Below, in pieces: positions 25,858-34,750 of a stretch of 40,562 nt of DNA. Positions within the stretch are counted from its first letter, which is position 1. Every line of letters begins with the position of its first letter. A program made the position numbers and the translations under genes. The DNA lies in NCBI GenBank assembly GCA_002471015.1, contig DKPB01000069.1:43022-83583 (forward strand). Direction: 5' to 3'. This stretch comes from Stenotrophomonas sp. UBA7346. Its GTDB lineage: Bacteria > Pseudomonadota > Gammaproteobacteria > Xanthomonadales > Xanthomonadaceae. Below the pieces are notes generated by a model. It made no database searches and had not been told where the DNA came from. It saw only the letters and a list, made by a program, of their open reading frames with translations.

Positions 25858-27645
25858 ATGCAGCTCATCCGAATTTCCCCGGTCCTCCTGTCGCTGGCCA
25901 TGCTGGTCGCCGCGCCCTTGGCCCATGCCCGCGGCACCATCGAAAAAGTCCAGATCAAGGGTCTGGACAAGGGCGATGACGCCGAGATCATCGAGAACAT
26001 CGAGGTGTCGCTGTCGGTCTACGACGCGATCGGCAAGGTGCAGGGGGAATCGCGCCTGGAGTACCTGCTGTCGCAGGCCGAACGCCAGACCCGGCAGGCG
26101 CTGGAGCCATTCGGTTTCTACAACCCCACCATCACGGTCGACGCGCCGCGTACCGGCGAGACCCTGCAGGTGGTGATCCAGGTCGACAAGGGCGCCCAGG
26201 TCAAGGTGCGCCACGAGGAAGTGGGCATCACCGGCCCGGCCTCGCGCGATCGCTACCTGCGCGAGGACCTGGAGGCGTTCAACCCGCAGGCCGGGGACGT
26301 GTTCGACTCGGTCAACTACGAGGCCAGCAAGATCACCATCAGCCGCCGCCTGTCCGAGCGCGGTTACTTCGATGCCGATTTCACCCAGCGCAAGGTGGAA
26401 ATCACCCGCGCCGAGAACGCTGCCGACATCTTCCTCACCTGGGACAGCGGCCGCCGCTACAACATGGGGCCGATCACCTTCGAGCAGGATTATTTCCGCG
26501 ACGGCCTGTTCGAGCCGCTGGTGTACTGGGAGCAGGGAAGCTACTGGCATGACGGCAAGCTCGATCGCCTGCGCGAATCGCTGACCAAACTGGACTACTT
26601 CAGCGTCATCGACATCCAGCCGCACCCGGAACAGGCCGACGACAACGGCGAGGTGCCGGTCAACGTCAAGCTGACCCGCGCCAAGCGCACCATCTACACC
26701 GCCGGCCTGAGCTACGGCAGCGAAAGCGGCGCCGGTGTGCGTGGCGGCGTGGAGCGCCGTTACGTCAACCGGCGCGGGCACAAGCTCAACACGCAGGTCG
26801 ACTATGCGCAGAAGCGCAAGAGCCTGATCACCAGCTACCGGGTGCCGGGCTTCCGTTGGCTGGACGGTTGGTACACCTATGCGGTCAGCGCCTACGACGA
26901 GCAGACCGACTACATCGACCTGCGCAACCTCAAGCTGATCGCCAGCCGCAGCGGCGAAATCAACGAGAACCTCACCGCCATCGTCTCGATGAACGCGCTG
27001 CGCGAACGCTGGCGCTACAGCTCGGGTGACCAGTTCAACGACGCGGTGTACCAGTACTCCACCCTGGTCTACCCGCAGCTCACCGCTGACTACGTCAATG
27101 TCGACGACAAGAGCTTCCCGCGCCGGGGCATCAGCGGCAATGCCACCCTGCGCGGCGGCATCGAGGGGGCCGGTTCGGACACCAGCTTCATCCAGGCCGA
27201 CGCCACCCTGCGCTGGTACATACCGCTGGGCGAGAGCGACCGGCTGATCCTGCGTGGCCAGGCCGGTACCACCTGGACCAGCGACCTGGTGGCCATGCCG
27301 CCCAGCCTGCGTTATTTCGCCGGTGGTGACCGCTCCATCCGCGGCTACGCCTTCCGCGAGGTGGGCCCGCGCACACCGGCCCCGGACAAGTACGCACTGG
27401 GCGCGAAGAACCTGGTGGTTGGCTCGGCCGAATATGAGCATTACTTCGGCGGCGGCCCCTGGGGCGGTGCGGTGTTCGTGGATACCGGCAGCGCCTTCGA
27501 CAACACCATCGACCTGCATACCGGCGTCGGCTTCGGCGTGCGCTGGAAGTCGCCGGTAGGGCCGGTGCGCATCGACATCGCGCACGGCCTGAACAGCCCG
27601 GATTCGCAGTTCCAGCTCTACCTCAACATCGGAGCGGACCTGTGA
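25858..27645 (+). CDS. tamA: Outer-membrane translocation and assembly module protein TamA (Omp85 family)
   Basis: A 595-residue Omp85-family barrel. A signal peptide (MQLIRISPVLLSLAML...AHA, about 24 residues) is followed by POTRA-type domains (about 25-260; IEKVQIKGL, LEPFGFYNPTITVD, RLSERGYFDADFT) and a 16-strand barrel (about 270-595) with the Omp85 motif GGDRSIRGYAF. The end FQLYLNIGADL fits a last strand. An ATG at 25846 in frame is an alternative start. TamA works with TamB in outer-membrane protein assembly and lipid transport. Its TGA overlaps the tamB GTG by four bases, confirming the pair. Confidence 0.94.
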   Translation: MQLIRISPVLLSLAMLVAAPLAHARGTIEKVQIKGLDKGDDAEIIENIEVSLSVYDAIGKVQGESRLEYLLSQAERQTRQALEPFGFYNPTITVDAPRTGETLQVVIQVDKGAQVKVRHEEVGITGPASRDRYLREDLEAFNPQAGDVFDSVNYEASKITISRRLSERGYFDADFTQRKVEITRAENAADIFLTWDSGRRYNMGPITFEQDYFRDGLFEPLVYWEQGSYWHDGKLDRLRESLTKLDYFSVIDIQPHPEQADDNGEVPVNVKLTRAKRTIYTAGLSYGSESGAGVRGGVERRYVNRRGHKLNTQVDYAQKRKSLITSYRVPGFRWLDGWYTYAVSAYDEQTDYIDLRNLKLIASRSGEINENLTAIVSMNALRERWRYSSGDQFNDAVYQYSTLVYPQLTADYVNVDDKSFPRRGISGNATLRGGIEGAGSDTSFIQADATLRWYIPLGESDRLILRGQAGTTWTSDLVAMPPSLRYFAGGDRSIRGYAFREVGPRTPAPDKYALGAKNLVVGSAEYEHYFGGGPWGGAVFVDTGSAFDNTIDLHTGVGFGVRWKSPVGPVRIDIAHGLNSPDSQFQLYLNIGADL

Positions 27646-30600
27646 GCACACGTCCCGACGAGATCACCCCGGAAGAACGCGAAGCCCGCATCGCCGAGCT
27701 GCGTGCCAAGCGCAGGGCGCGCATGCGCAAGCTGGCGGTACGCAGCGGCATCACCGTCACCGTGCTGGTGCTGCTGGCCCTGTTCGCGCTGTACTGGCTG
27801 CTGCAGACCGTGGCCGGGCGCGAAGTGCTGATGGCGCAGGTGGTTGCCCGCTTGCCGGCCGGCTCGTCGCTGACCTGGAGCAAGGCCGAGGGCCCGCTGG
27901 CCGGGCCGTTGATCCTGCATGACTTGGATTTCCGCTACGAAGAGCTGCATTTCACCGCCGCCAAGGCCTACCTGGACCCGGATATCCGGCCGCTGCTGGG
28001 TCGCAAGCTGCGCCTGGATGCGCTGCGCATCACCGACGCCACGCTGGAGCTTGGGCCTTCGGAAGACAAGCCGTTCGAACTGCCACGCTGGCCGGATGTG
28101 CTGCCGGCCATCGAGCTGCCGCTGGCGCTGCAGGCCGACACCATCGTCGTCGATGGCCTGCGCATCACCCAGCTGCAGGAACCGATCATCGACATCACCC
28201 GCATCCGCGGCGGCCTGGAAGCGGCCAATGGCGAGTTCACCGCCAGCCAGCTGAAGGTCAACAGCAATCTGGGTGATTTCCGCATCGATGGCCATTACCT
28301 GCCGCGCAAGGACTACGCCACCGATCTGACCGTGCGCGCACTGATGCCGGCCCGCCCCGGCCAGGTGCCCGCCCGCCTGGGGCTGGTGGCGCGCGGTGAC
28401 CTGGCGCATATGGAAGTAGCCTTGGCCGGCTACGCGCCCAAGCCGTTGCATGCCAGCCTGATCCTGGACGGGCGCAATGATCCGGTGTGGAACGTGGCCG
28501 CACGCAGCGAGCAGCTGGACCTGGGGCAGCTGGTGCCGGCGCAGTTCCTGGCCGAGGCCCCGGCGCCACTGGCGCTGGATTTCTCCGCGCGGGGCCGTGG
28601 CGGCAAGGCGCAGTTGCAGGGCCGTGTGCGCCAGGGCGAGAACGAGCTGGTGCTGGCACCGTCCAATGTCGCCATCGAGAACCAGGTGCTGACGGTGTCG
28701 CCGCTGGTGGCCGAGGCCTTTGGCGGCACCGTACGCCTGCAGGGCACCGCCGATTTCAGTGATGCGCAGAACCCGGGGTTCAATTTCGCGGTGGTGGCCA
28801 ACCAGCTGACCTACACGCCCGAACCGGACCCGACCCAGCCGGACAGCACGCCGGTGCCGCTGTACCTGCAGCAGGCGCGCTTGGGCGTGGCCGGCAACCT
28901 GAAGAACTGGGCAGCCATCGGCAAGGCCGAGGTGGCCCGCGAGGCACAGGACGCCAAGCTTGATTTCGATGTGCGCGGCAACGACCAGCAGGCGCATATC
29001 CAGCACCTGAAGGCGACCACCCCGGGGGGCGAGCTGACGCTGGCCGGGTCCGCCGCATGGGCGCCGGAACTGAGCTGGGACGTGGACGCCAAGCTGGCCA
29101 ATTTCGATCCCGGCTATTTCGCCCCGGGTTGGGAAGGCAACCTGTCCGGCAGCGTGGCCTCCAAGGGCAAGCAGCTGCCGCCACCGGCCGGCACCGAGGA
29201 TCTGCGCTTTGAAGCCACTGCCGACATCCCCCAGCTCAAGGGCCGGTTGCGCGGGCGCAACGTGGACGCACGCGCCAAGCTGGCGCTGCAGGGTACCCAG
29301 GGCGAAGGTGACGTGCGCCTGGTGATGGGCGACAGCCGCATCGAGGCCAAGGGCAAGGTGGGCGACCGCCTGGACGTGGATGCCCGGCTGGAGCCGTTGC
29401 ACCTGTCCGATCTGCTGCCCAGTGGCAGCGGCAGCCTGGCCGGTACCGTGCAGCTGCGGGGTACCCCCACACAGCCGGATATCACCGCCGACCTGCGCGG
29501 CAGCGGTCTGCAGTGGGACGACTGGAAGGCGCAGCAGATCAGCATCAATGGCCGCCTGCCATGGCAGGGCAGCAACGGTGCGCTGGAAATCCAGGGCAGC
29601 GCGATCGAAGTCGGCATGCTGCTGGACCAGGTGCGTATCAACGCACGCGGCAGCATGCAGGACCTGCAGCTGGAGGCCGACACCCGCAACGACATGGGCG
29701 CGCTCGCGCTCAGTGGCAGCGTGCGCCAGCAAGGGCAAGCCTGGCGTGGCGAACTGGCCTCGTTGCGGGTTGCCCCGGTCAAGGGCGCGCCGTGGCAGCT
29801 GCGGCAGGCTGCTGCGTTCAACGTGCAGGGCAGCAATTTCACCCTGTCCGATGCCTGCCTGGGCTCGGACACCGGCGGTGCGTTGTGCGTGGCTGCCAAC
29901 TGGCCGCGCGAGGGCCTGCAGCTGCGCGGTGACGCCCTGCCGCTGGCACTGGTGCAGCCGTGGCTGCCGCCCAACGAGGGCCGCCGCATCCACCTGCGTG
30001 GTGAGGTGACCATCGACGGCAACATCCGCCCGCGCGGCAATGCCTGGGAGGGCGCGTTCAAGCTGGCCTCGGCCGAAGGCGGCATCCGCCTGGGCGACAA
30101 CGCCCGCGGCGAGCTGGTGCGTTACGACCACTTCTCGCTCAACGTCGACATGCAGCCCAATGCGATCAAGGGCTACCTCGGTGTGGGCTTCCAGGGCGAT
30201 GGCTTCGTCGATGCCAAGGTGCAGACCGGCTGGGAGCCCAATGCGGCACTCAACGGCGAGCTTTACCTCAACATGTCGCGGCTGTACTGGATAGAGCTGT
30301 TCTCGCCGGACATCGTGCGCCCGCAGGGCCTGATCGAGGGCCACGTGAGCCTGCGCGGCACCCGCTCGCAGCCCACCCTGGGCGGCGAGGCCACGCTCAG
30401 CAACTTCACTGGCGAATTCCCCGCGCTGGGCCTGACCCTGAGCGAGGGCAAGGGCAACTTCATCGCCCAGCCCGACGGCTCGGCGCTTATCCGTGCCTCG
30501 GCCAAGACCGGTGGCGAGGGCGCCTTGCAGGTGGACGGTGGCTTGTCCTGGTTTGGTGACGCGCAGCCGCTGCAGTTGCACATCTTTGGTGACAACGTGC

Positions 30601-31502
30601 TGCTGGCCAACACCAGCGAACTGCGCGTGGTGGCCAACCCGGATCTGAACTTCACCCTGGCGGGCACCGCGATGGAGCTGCGTGGCAGCGTGCACGTGCC
30701 CGAGGCCGACCTGGACCTGGAACGCCTGGACCGTGGCACCTCGGTCTCCGAGGACATCGTGGTGCTGGACCCGGTTGACCCGGAGGAAGGCCCGTCCTCG
30801 CCGCTGGACATGGACCTGACCGTCAGCCTCGGCAACAAGGTCAAGATGAGCGGCTTCGGCCTGAAGGGTGCATTGACCGGCAAGATGCAGGTGCGCGCCC
30901 GCCCGGGCCGCGAGATGACTGCCAATGGCGGCCTGGAAGTCAGTGGCCGCTACAAGGCCTACGGCCAGGACCTGACCATCACCGACGGGCAACTGCTGTG
31001 GAACTACGGCGTGGTCTCCGATCCGCGCATCAACATCAAGGCGCAGCGCGAGATCGGTGATGTCACCGCCGGTATCCACGTCACCGGCCGCGCCCAGGCA
31101 CCGAAGGTGGAGGTGTGGTCGGACCCGGCGATGTCCCAATCCGAATCGCTGGCCTACCTGGTGCTGGGGCGCAGCCTGAGCATGGCCAGCAGCGACCAGG
31201 CCCAGCAGGTGAACGCCGCCTCGGCGGCGCTGTCGGCCGGCAGTGGCCTGCTGGCCGCGCAGGTCGGTGCCAAGCTCGGCCTGGATGATGCCGGTGTCAG
31301 CCAGTCGCGTGCGCTGGGTGGCTCGGTGATCGGCGTGGGCAAGTACATCACGCCCAAGCTCTACATCGGCTATGGCGTGTCGCTGGTCGGCAGCGGTTCG
31401 GTGCTGACCCTGAAGTACCTGCTGCGCCGCGGCTTCGACATCGAAGTGGAATCGTCCACGGTGGAGAACCGTGGTTCGGTGAACTGGCGCAAGGAAAAGT
31501 AA
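27642..31502 (+). CDS. tamB: Translocation and assembly module inner-membrane protein TamB
   Basis: A 1286-residue AsmA-like periplasmic bridge (E. coli TamB 1259). A short charged N-terminus, one membrane anchor (about 35-57, ITVTVLVLLALFALYWLL), then a very long series of short beta-strand repeats with little Cys content, and the C-terminal DUF490 domain (about 950-1286; SLAYLVLGRSL, GKYITPKLYIGYGVSL) that contacts TamA. GTG start overlapping tamA. It spans the periplasm from inner membrane to TamA and is implicated in phospholipid transport and autotransporter assembly. Confidence 0.95.
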   Translation: MSTRPDEITPEEREARIAELRAKRRARMRKLAVRSGITVTVLVLLALFALYWLLQTVAGREVLMAQVVARLPAGSSLTWSKAEGPLAGPLILHDLDFRYEELHFTAAKAYLDPDIRPLLGRKLRLDALRITDATLELGPSEDKPFELPRWPDVLPAIELPLALQADTIVVDGLRITQLQEPIIDITRIRGGLEAANGEFTASQLKVNSNLGDFRIDGHYLPRKDYATDLTVRALMPARPGQVPARLGLVARGDLAHMEVALAGYAPKPLHASLILDGRNDPVWNVAARSEQLDLGQLVPAQFLAEAPAPLALDFSARGRGGKAQLQGRVRQGENELVLAPSNVAIENQVLTVSPLVAEAFGGTVRLQGTADFSDAQNPGFNFAVVANQLTYTPEPDPTQPDSTPVPLYLQQARLGVAGNLKNWAAIGKAEVAREAQDAKLDFDVRGNDQQAHIQHLKATTPGGELTLAGSAAWAPELSWDVDAKLANFDPGYFAPGWEGNLSGSVASKGKQLPPPAGTEDLRFEATADIPQLKGRLRGRNVDARAKLALQGTQGEGDVRLVMGDSRIEAKGKVGDRLDVDARLEPLHLSDLLPSGSGSLAGTVQLRGTPTQPDITADLRGSGLQWDDWKAQQISINGRLPWQGSNGALEIQGSAIEVGMLLDQVRINARGSMQDLQLEADTRNDMGALALSGSVRQQGQAWRGELASLRVAPVKGAPWQLRQAAAFNVQGSNFTLSDACLGSDTGGALCVAANWPREGLQLRGDALPLALVQPWLPPNEGRRIHLRGEVTIDGNIRPRGNAWEGAFKLASAEGGIRLGDNARGELVRYDHFSLNVDMQPNAIKGYLGVGFQGDGFVDAKVQTGWEPNAALNGELYLNMSRLYWIELFSPDIVRPQGLIEGHVSLRGTRSQPTLGGEATLSNFTGEFPALGLTLSEGKGNFIAQPDGSALIRASAKTGGEGALQVDGGLSWFGDAQPLQLHIFGDNVLLANTSELRVVANPDLNFTLAGTAMELRGSVHVPEADLDLERLDRGTSVSEDIVVLDPVDPEEGPSSPLDMDLTVSLGNKVKMSGFGLKGALTGKMQVRARPGREMTANGGLEVSGRYKAYGQDLTITDGQLLWNYGVVSDPRINIKAQREIGDVTAGIHVTGRAQAPKVEVWSDPAMSQSESLAYLVLGRSLSMASSDQAQQVNAASAALSAGSGLLAAQVGAKLGLDDAGVSQSRALGGSVIGVGKYITPKLYIGYGVSLVGSGSVLTLKYLLRRGFDIEVESSTVENRGSVNWRKEK

Positions 31503-31506
31503 GGCG

Positions 31507-31524
31507 GGCCGGCCAGGGCCGGCC
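31507..31524. terminator. GGCCGGCC hairpin between convergent tamB and J-domain genes
   Basis: Two copies of GGCCGGCC two bases apart can form a 7-base GC-only stem. It is the only structure in the 28-base gap between two convergent genes and would work on both strands, though without T-runs. Confidence 0.4.
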
Positions 31525-31530
31525 GTTGGA

Positions 31531-32913
31531 TCAGCGGCTGGTGCGGCGTTCGCGCCAGCTGTCCAGTGCTGACAGTGCCGCTGCCAGGAAGGCGCTGAGC
31601 TGGCCGTACGGGGCCTTCAGTGTTGGCAGCGCCGAGGCTGCCAGGTACACCGCGAACAGCAGCAACGGCGCATAGCGGACCACGTTGGGCTGGTTGCGGA
31701 AGGTCACCGTGAAGCTCAGCCACAGCGTGCCTGCGGCCAGAAAGCTGCCGACCAGGTTGTAGTCGGTGAACCGGATCAGTGCCAGTGCCAACACCGCCGC
31801 CAGTGGGATGGCGGTGCTGCGCCGGGTGGGTGCCACCAGCCATTGCAGGCCCAGTTTCCATGGCAGCCAGCCGATGCCCAGGGCCAGGATAAGCACGAAG
31901 CCGCCCGCGCCCAGGGCCAGCAGCGGGGCAGGGTCGGGCGTGGGCTTGTCGGGCTTGGCGGCTTCCACCAGGTAGACCGCCAATGGCAGCAGCAACCACA
32001 GGCAGCCAGCCAGCACGCCGCGCAGCAGGCCCAGCTTCAGGCGATTGCGGGTCAGCCGGTCTTCGCGTGCCACGTCGTCCCAGAAGCGCACTTGTTCGAG
32101 TTGCACAGGAGGCTGTACCACCTCGTCTGGCACCAGCACCTGCAGGGTGCTCTTCATGGCGGTGACGCGTGAGGGATCCAGGGCGGAGAACAGTGCCTGC
32201 GCAGGTCGCCAGGGCCGGGTCAGCAGGCGCCGGCGCTTGCGTACCTCGGGCAGGGTAACGCCGGCGGGGCCCACGCGGCGCAGCTCGGCCAGCAGCGCCA
32301 GTTCATTGGCTTCGTCTGCCAGCCAGCGTGCATGCAGCTGCTCGCGCAGGCGCAGCAGGGCGTAGGCATCGATGGGGCCATCCACCTGGTTCCAACCGAA
32401 CGCCTCGGTGATCTGCTCAAAGTTGTCCCTGCCCATTGCGATATCGGGGGCATTGAAAAGCAGTTCGGCCAAAGGGCGCGCAATGCACTGTTTGGCAGAC
32501 AGCGACCAGAGTTCCGGGCGCTGTTGCAGCCACTGGGCAAAGCCGTCCTCGTCCAGATGGCTGGCTGCGCTGGCGATGTGCTGCGGCAGCGTTGCAAGTG
32601 GCAACAGGTCCTCGTGCAGGGACGGTGCATCCACGTGAAGCGCGATGGCCGCAGGCGCATCCGTGGCGACGGCTGCAGGTGTGAATGCAGGTGCGTGGGC
32701 TGCCAAGGCCTCTTGGTGGTGGCTGTCCGGCTGCTGCTGGTGTTGGCGTTCGCGATACCACGCCAGCGCCGTCTGGTAGGCCGCATGCAGCTGCTGGAAG
32801 GCTTCGGCGTCGTCATCGGGCCGGTTGCTGCGCAACAAGCGCGCATAGGCCCGCTTGATGGCGCGCTCATCGGCACTGGCATCCAGCTCCAGCAACTCCA
32901 ACGCCCAGCTCAC
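31531..32913 (-). CDS. J-domain membrane protein, DjlB/DjlC-like partner of HscC
   Basis: A 460-residue protein with a short N-terminal J domain (residues 1-55; ALELLELDASADERAIKRAYARLL) and four or so membrane segments near the C-terminus (about 325-455). The J-domain tripeptide is Arg31-Pro-Asp33 instead of His-Pro-Asp. The GTG start at 32913 overlaps the hscC stop (GTGA), the same association as in E. coli, where the J-like proteins DjlB/DjlC are encoded beside hscC. The middle region (60-320) is unrecognised. It probably brings HscC to the inner membrane (inference). Confidence 0.8.
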   Translation of the reverse strand: MSWALELLELDASADERAIKRAYARLLRSNRPDDDAEAFQQLHAAYQTALAWYRERQHQQQPDSHHQEALAAHAPAFTPAAVATDAPAAIALHVDAPSLHEDLLPLATLPQHIASAASHLDEDGFAQWLQQRPELWSLSAKQCIARPLAELLFNAPDIAMGRDNFEQITEAFGWNQVDGPIDAYALLRLREQLHARWLADEANELALLAELRRVGPAGVTLPEVRKRRRLLTRPWRPAQALFSALDPSRVTAMKSTLQVLVPDEVVQPPVQLEQVRFWDDVAREDRLTRNRLKLGLLRGVLAGCLWLLLPLAVYLVEAAKPDKPTPDPAPLLALGAGGFVLILALGIGWLPWKLGLQWLVAPTRRSTAIPLAAVLALALIRFTDYNLVGSFLAAGTLWLSFTVTFRNQPNVVRYAPLLLFAVYLAASALPTLKAPYGQLSAFLAAALSALDSWRERRTSR

Positions 32914-34595
32914 AGCACCTGCTCCAGTTCGTCCAGGGCGCGGCCCAGCTCTTCGCGGTGCCGTTCGATGCGGTGCAGGTCCTGGCTTTCCAGACATTGC
33001 TGGAACTGCAGCAACCAGCCCTGCAGCTGGTCACGGTGCATCACATGTTCGGCGTACAGGCGCTCGGTGCGCGCAACCAATGCCAGGTTGGCCTGCTGCT
33101 CACGCGGGTGCACCTTCAATGCGTCCAGCGCCTGCAGGCGTTGACGGATCTGCGCCGGTGACAGCACCCCCGGGTTCTGTTCAAGGATCAGTTCGTAGTG
33201 CTTGCCAGTGGCATCCTCGGTCACCTCCACCTGCAGGATGCCGTCCACGTCATAGGTGAAGCGCAGCGTGACCGAACGCTGGGTACCACCGGCCGCCGCC
33301 AATGGCACCTTCAGCTCACCCAGGCGGATGTTCTTGTCCACGGTTGGGCTCTCGCCCTGGTAGACATCGATCAGCAGGAACGCCTGTTCGGCGGTGAGCG
33401 GAAACAACTGGTCTTCACGGCTGATGGGCACCACGCTGTTGCGATGGATGATGGGGTGGAAATAGCCGCTACGCTCCCTGCCATCCGGGCCGATACGCGA
33501 GACCTGGGTACCCAGGGTGTAGGGGCAGACATCGGTCAGCACCACTTCGTCCAGGGCGCTGTCGCGTGCCTTCATGCCGGCCGCAACGGCGGCCCCCAGC
33601 GCGATGGCCTGGTCCGGGTCGATGTGGCGCAAGGGCAGGCGGCCGAACATGCGGGTCACCAGGCGCGCAATCATCGGCATGCGTGCGGCACCGCCGACCA
33701 GCACGATGTCGCCCAGGGTCTGGTGGTCCAGCCGGGCGTCGCGGATGGCACGCTCAATGGGCAGGCGCATGCGCTGCAGCAAGGGCTCGCACAGCTGCGC
33801 GTAGCGGCTTTCGTTGATCGACCACTGCAGTTCGCGGCCGGCCAGTGTCAGTGCCAGGTTGGCATCGCCACGACTGCTGAGTTCGCGCTTGAGCTGCTCC
33901 AGGTGCTGCTGCAGGCGGGCGCGATCGGAACGTTCCAGCTTGTCGAGCTCCAGCCCGAGATCGTGGCAGCAGGCCTGGCTGAGCACCGCCAGGAAATCCT
34001 CGCCGCCCAGGAAGTTGTCACCGGCGCTGGCGTGGACTTCGATGACACCGTCGAACAGCTCCAGGATGGAAACGTCGAAAGTGCCACCGCCCAGGTCCAG
34101 CACCAGAATACGGCCCTCCTTGTCCTGCTGCTGCAGGCCATAGGCCAGTGCAGCGGCGGTGGGCTCGTTGATCAGTCGTTCGACGCGGATGCCGGCCAAC
34201 TCCCCGGCCGCACGGGTGGCCTTGCGCTGCGCATCGGAGAAGTAGGCCGGCACGCTGATGATGGCCTCCTCCACCTTGTGCCCCAACGCGGCTTCGGCAT
34301 CTGCCAACAGAGCGCGCAGCACCAGCGCGGAAAGCTCCTCCGGGCGGAACCGATGCGGGCCCAGCCGGGTTTCGCGGTCGCTGCCCATCCAGCGCTTGAA
34401 ATGGGCGACGCTTTCACCGGGGTGGCTGACCAGTCGATCACGCGCCGCCTGCCCCACCAGCACCGCCCCATTGGCAACGCTGACCACCGACGGCGTGAGC
34501 ACCTGTCCATGCGGGTTGGGAAACAGTACCGGGCCGTCGGCGCCATACATGCCAATCAATGAATGCGTGGTGCCCAAATCGATGCCGACAATCAT
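32910..34595 (-). CDS. hscC: Hsp70-family chaperone HscC
   Basis: A 561-residue short Hsp70, close to E. coli HscC (556) and shorter than DnaK (638). Start at 34595 gives MIVGIDLGTTHSLIGMYG, the phosphate-1 motif at the expected N-terminus. Phosphate-2 (LVLDLGGGTFDVSILE) and adenosine (LVGGAARMPMI) motifs are intact, so ATPase activity is expected. The substrate-binding part begins near VCPYTLG and the lid is short. It forms a two-gene unit with the J-domain membrane protein; no grpE is adjacent. Divergent from the S46 peptidase gene. Confidence 0.93.
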   Translation of the reverse strand: MIVGIDLGTTHSLIGMYGADGPVLFPNPHGQVLTPSVVSVANGAVLVGQAARDRLVSHPGESVAHFKRWMGSDRETRLGPHRFRPEELSALVLRALLADAEAALGHKVEEAIISVPAYFSDAQRKATRAAGELAGIRVERLINEPTAAALAYGLQQQDKEGRILVLDLGGGTFDVSILELFDGVIEVHASAGDNFLGGEDFLAVLSQACCHDLGLELDKLERSDRARLQQHLEQLKRELSSRGDANLALTLAGRELQWSINESRYAQLCEPLLQRMRLPIERAIRDARLDHQTLGDIVLVGGAARMPMIARLVTRMFGRLPLRHIDPDQAIALGAAVAAGMKARDSALDEVVLTDVCPYTLGTQVSRIGPDGRERSGYFHPIIHRNSVVPISREDQLFPLTAEQAFLLIDVYQGESPTVDKNIRLGELKVPLAAAGGTQRSVTLRFTYDVDGILQVEVTEDATGKHYELILEQNPGVLSPAQIRQRLQALDALKVHPREQQANLALVARTERLYAEHVMHRDQLQGWLLQFQQCLESQDLHRIERHREELGRALDELEQVL

Positions 34596-34689
34596 CCGTG
34601 ACGCCCCAGTCCTGGTTGTTGCACCGATTGTAGGCATGCGCGCGGCGCGCGTGCGATCTTGCCGAGGATGCGCACATGACTGCCGGCGG

Positions 34690-34718
34690 TTGCCGGCCCC
34701 GGACGGGGCGGCTACTGT
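34690..34718 (+). promoter_or_regulatory. Candidate promoter for the S46 peptidase gene
   Basis: TTGCCG (34690-34695) and TACTGT (34713-34718) with a 17-base spacer, a moderate match. A -10-like TACAAT on the minus strand (34627-34632) may serve hscC. The gap 34596-34750 otherwise holds only GC-rich sequence. Confidence 0.3.
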
Positions 34719-34750
34719 CGGCGGCTGTTCTGTAATCCGCTGGAGTTCCG

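Noticed and set aside
27618..31139. A 1173-codon open frame on the minus strand opposite tamB
   Set aside because: His/Gln/Arg-rich translation with no recognisable domain. It is the antisense shadow expected in GC-rich coding DNA; tamB has clear family features.
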